Shown one piece after another: positions 6,795 through 7,842 of a DNA stretch of 7,842 bases (within the stretch, counting starts at the first letter, position 1; each line of letters begins with the position of its first letter). The notes under the pieces are model-generated. The model was given only the letters and a program-made list of their open reading frames with translations. It did no database searches and was not told the origin of the DNA. The position numbers were made by a program, and so were the translations under genes. The DNA is from Akkermansiaceae bacterium (GTDB lineage: Bacteria; Verrucomicrobiota; Verrucomicrobiia; Verrucomicrobiales; Akkermansiaceae), in the NCBI GenBank assembly GCA_028293225.1, contig JAQGPE010000019.1, positions 1 to 7,842 of the forward strand, read 5' to 3'.

Positions 6795-7669
6795 GGTACC
6801 AGTCGCAAATTGAGAGAACGGGCTATCTCTGTGGCGGCGGAGAGCTCCCCGGAAGCAAGCGGACGGTTCAATGGCGCCTGATTCACCGCCCTCCACGAAG
6901 GCCAATAGCCGGCGCGCAGACTCACCTTTGCCAATGGCAGGCGGGATGCGATCCACTCCGCTGCCGGCCGCCAGCAACACTCGACATGGCCGGGCAGGAG
7001 CAAGTGACGGATGATCAGATCCGTGTGTTCTGCCGCCCAAAGGAGTGTTTCGCAAACGGCAGCGGTATAGCCGGGTGTGCGTGAAAGTTCCGCCGCGCAG
7101 GCGTCGCAGCCAAACTTGAAATCCACGACCCATACGTCGAAGAGATCCGCCAGAATCTCGCGCGCCGGTGCGGAGGAAAGACCGTTGGTCTTCAAGACCA
7201 GATGGGCCTTATCCGGCATCGAGGCTACCAGTTTGAGGAGCCAAGGCAGGTGGATGGTCGGCTCGCCGCCCAGTACGAGCAGGCTTCTGGCCCTGCCGCT
7301 TTCGATTGCTGCCGCCGCCCTGCCGGCGACCGTGACCGCGTCGAGCCAATGGCCACGCTGCGGATGCCAGCTTTCATCGCCCGTGATGCAGAAGGAACAA
7401 CGCATGTTGCAACCGGCCAGCGCGATGGCGTAGGCAGGGATAAGTTCCCATTCGTCACCCACCTCCACCTGCGCGGAAAATACATGCGGCTCTGCATCTG
7501 CTCCGCAGCGGCCGGCAGGTCCAGCCAGACGGTTCACAGAGCAGCGGTGAAGGCAGATTTCACAAGTCGCAAGCGCCGCTCGTGCTTTCTCCAGCCTCTC
7601 CAGAGCCAATCGTGCGCGGGCTGGAAGCAGACAGGCATCGCCTAAAACGGCTTCCATCGCTTCCACCAT
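6791..7669 (-). CDS. Radical SAM protein, PflX-like (COG1313 type)
   Basis: The 292-residue product has two cysteine clusters. The N-terminal C36-x2-C39-x3-C43-x11-C55 (CEICLHRCSVNRLAGPAGRC) matches the extra metal-binding region of PflX-like proteins. The radical SAM motif CNMRCSFC gives C87-x3-C91-x2-C94 for the 4Fe-4S cluster that cleaves S-adenosylmethionine. Then come LGGEPT (133-138, SAM binding), LKTNG (159-163), DFKFG (183-187) and RHLLLPGH (221-228), the last two typical of this family. Such proteins resemble pyruvate formate-lyase activases, but the target is mostly unknown; no glycyl radical enzyme is in the window. The protein is cytoplasmic. An in-frame ATG at 7657 (288 residues) is an equal choice and reduces overlap with the upstream gene to 16 nt. 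The stop overlaps the 68-residue ORF start as ATGA. Confidence 0.9.
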   Translation of the reverse strand: MVEAMEAVLGDACLLPARARLALERLEKARAALATCEICLHRCSVNRLAGPAGRCGADAEPHVFSAQVEVGDEWELIPAYAIALAGCNMRCSFCITGDESWHPQRGHWLDAVTVAGRAAAAIESGRARSLLVLGGEPTIHLPWLLKLVASMPDKAHLVLKTNGLSSAPAREILADLFDVWVVDFKFGCDACAAELSRTPGYTAAVCETLLWAAEHTDLIIRHLLLPGHVECCWRPAAEWIASRLPLAKVSLRAGYWPSWRAVNQAPLNRPLASGELSAATEIARSLNLRLVP

Positions 7670-7842
7670 GGCAGGGGTCTACTGGGTTGGATCTCCTGGG
7701 CAATGGACTTCATCACACGATCGCGCATCTGTGGAGGTACCGTGACCTGGGCCGCATCGTGCCGGATCATGGCTTCCGCGGAGTCGAAGGTTAGCGAAGG
7801 TTCAGACCGATGAACTCCGGCCACAGACGATTCTTCCTCCGC
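7642..7842 (-). CDS. Small protein of unknown function, 5' end probably off the window
   Basis: This frame is open from the right edge to a TAG at 7644-7642 and overlaps the start of the radical SAM gene by 16-28 nt, so it is probably the first visible gene of the operon. Possible internal starts are GTG at 7824 (60 residues) and ATG at 7770 (42 residues), but the true start may lie outside. The visible part includes EAMIRHDAAQVTVPPQMRDR, then VMKSIAQEIQ, and a tail rich in Pro, Trp and basic residues (RPLPWWKRWKPF). The VPPxhRxRVhxxI wording recalls the region after the zinc-finger helix of anti-sigma-factor-like proteins, but no zinc motif or membrane segment is visible, so no function is assigned. 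Confidence 0.5.
   Translation of the reverse strand, partial: AEEESSVAGVHRSEPSLTFDSAEAMIRHDAAQVTVPPQMRDRVMKSIAQEIQPSRPLPWWKRWKPF

Noticed and set aside
6269..7084. Plus-strand open frame of 271 codons
   Set aside because: Antisense to the AAA, small-ORF and radical SAM genes, all supported by motifs or by ATGA coupling.
1..7842. CRISPR array, tRNA, rRNA or intact insertion sequence
   Set aside because: No regularly spaced repeats, no tRNA-like cloverleaf in the small non-coding gaps and no transposase frame were seen.

Overview
The window is a G+C-rich (roughly 60% by eye), gene-dense bacterial chromosome segment. The protein styles, the near absence of strong Shine-Dalgarno sequences, a PilT ATPase and secreted proteins of unknown function are compatible with Verrucomicrobiota or the wider PVC group. 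No rRNA or other taxonomic marker is present, so this is a guess. I saw no rRNA, tRNA, CRISPR array or intact mobile element.

Layout. At the left edge (1-596, minus strand) lies the 5' part of a gene for an exported protein of unknown function. A 172-bp divergent intergenic region with two small perfect hairpins separates it from the only plus-strand gene (769-1458), an exported HExxH metallopeptidase-like protein. A 111-bp convergent gap with no clear terminator follows. From 1570 to the right edge all genes are on the minus strand and tightly packed or overlapping, so they look like one operon. In transcription order they are: the end of a small protein of unknown function (7842-7642); a PflX-like radical SAM protein (7669-6791); a 68-residue orphan protein (6794-6588); a Ycf46-like AAA ATPase (6610-5057); a small protein with a hydrophobic N-terminus and a Ycf35/DUF1257-like C-terminus (4981-4511); a DUF2997-like small protein (4507-4310); a membrane protein with a degenerate signal-peptidase (S26) domain (4285-3404); a TPR protein (3407-2628); and a PilT-type ATPase (2631-1570).

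How the genes may work together. The Ycf46-like ATPase, the Ycf35-like protein and the DUF2997-like protein form a trio whose best known relatives are in cyanobacteria and plastids. Here they sit next to a radical SAM enzyme and before a membrane S26-like pseudo-protease, a TPR scaffold and a PilT motor. Three start/stop overlaps of the ATGA type and other spacings of 3 to about 25 nt indicate co-transcription and translational coupling. The shared process is unknown. Remodelling or activation of a membrane-associated complex by the AAA ATPase is a working inference only.
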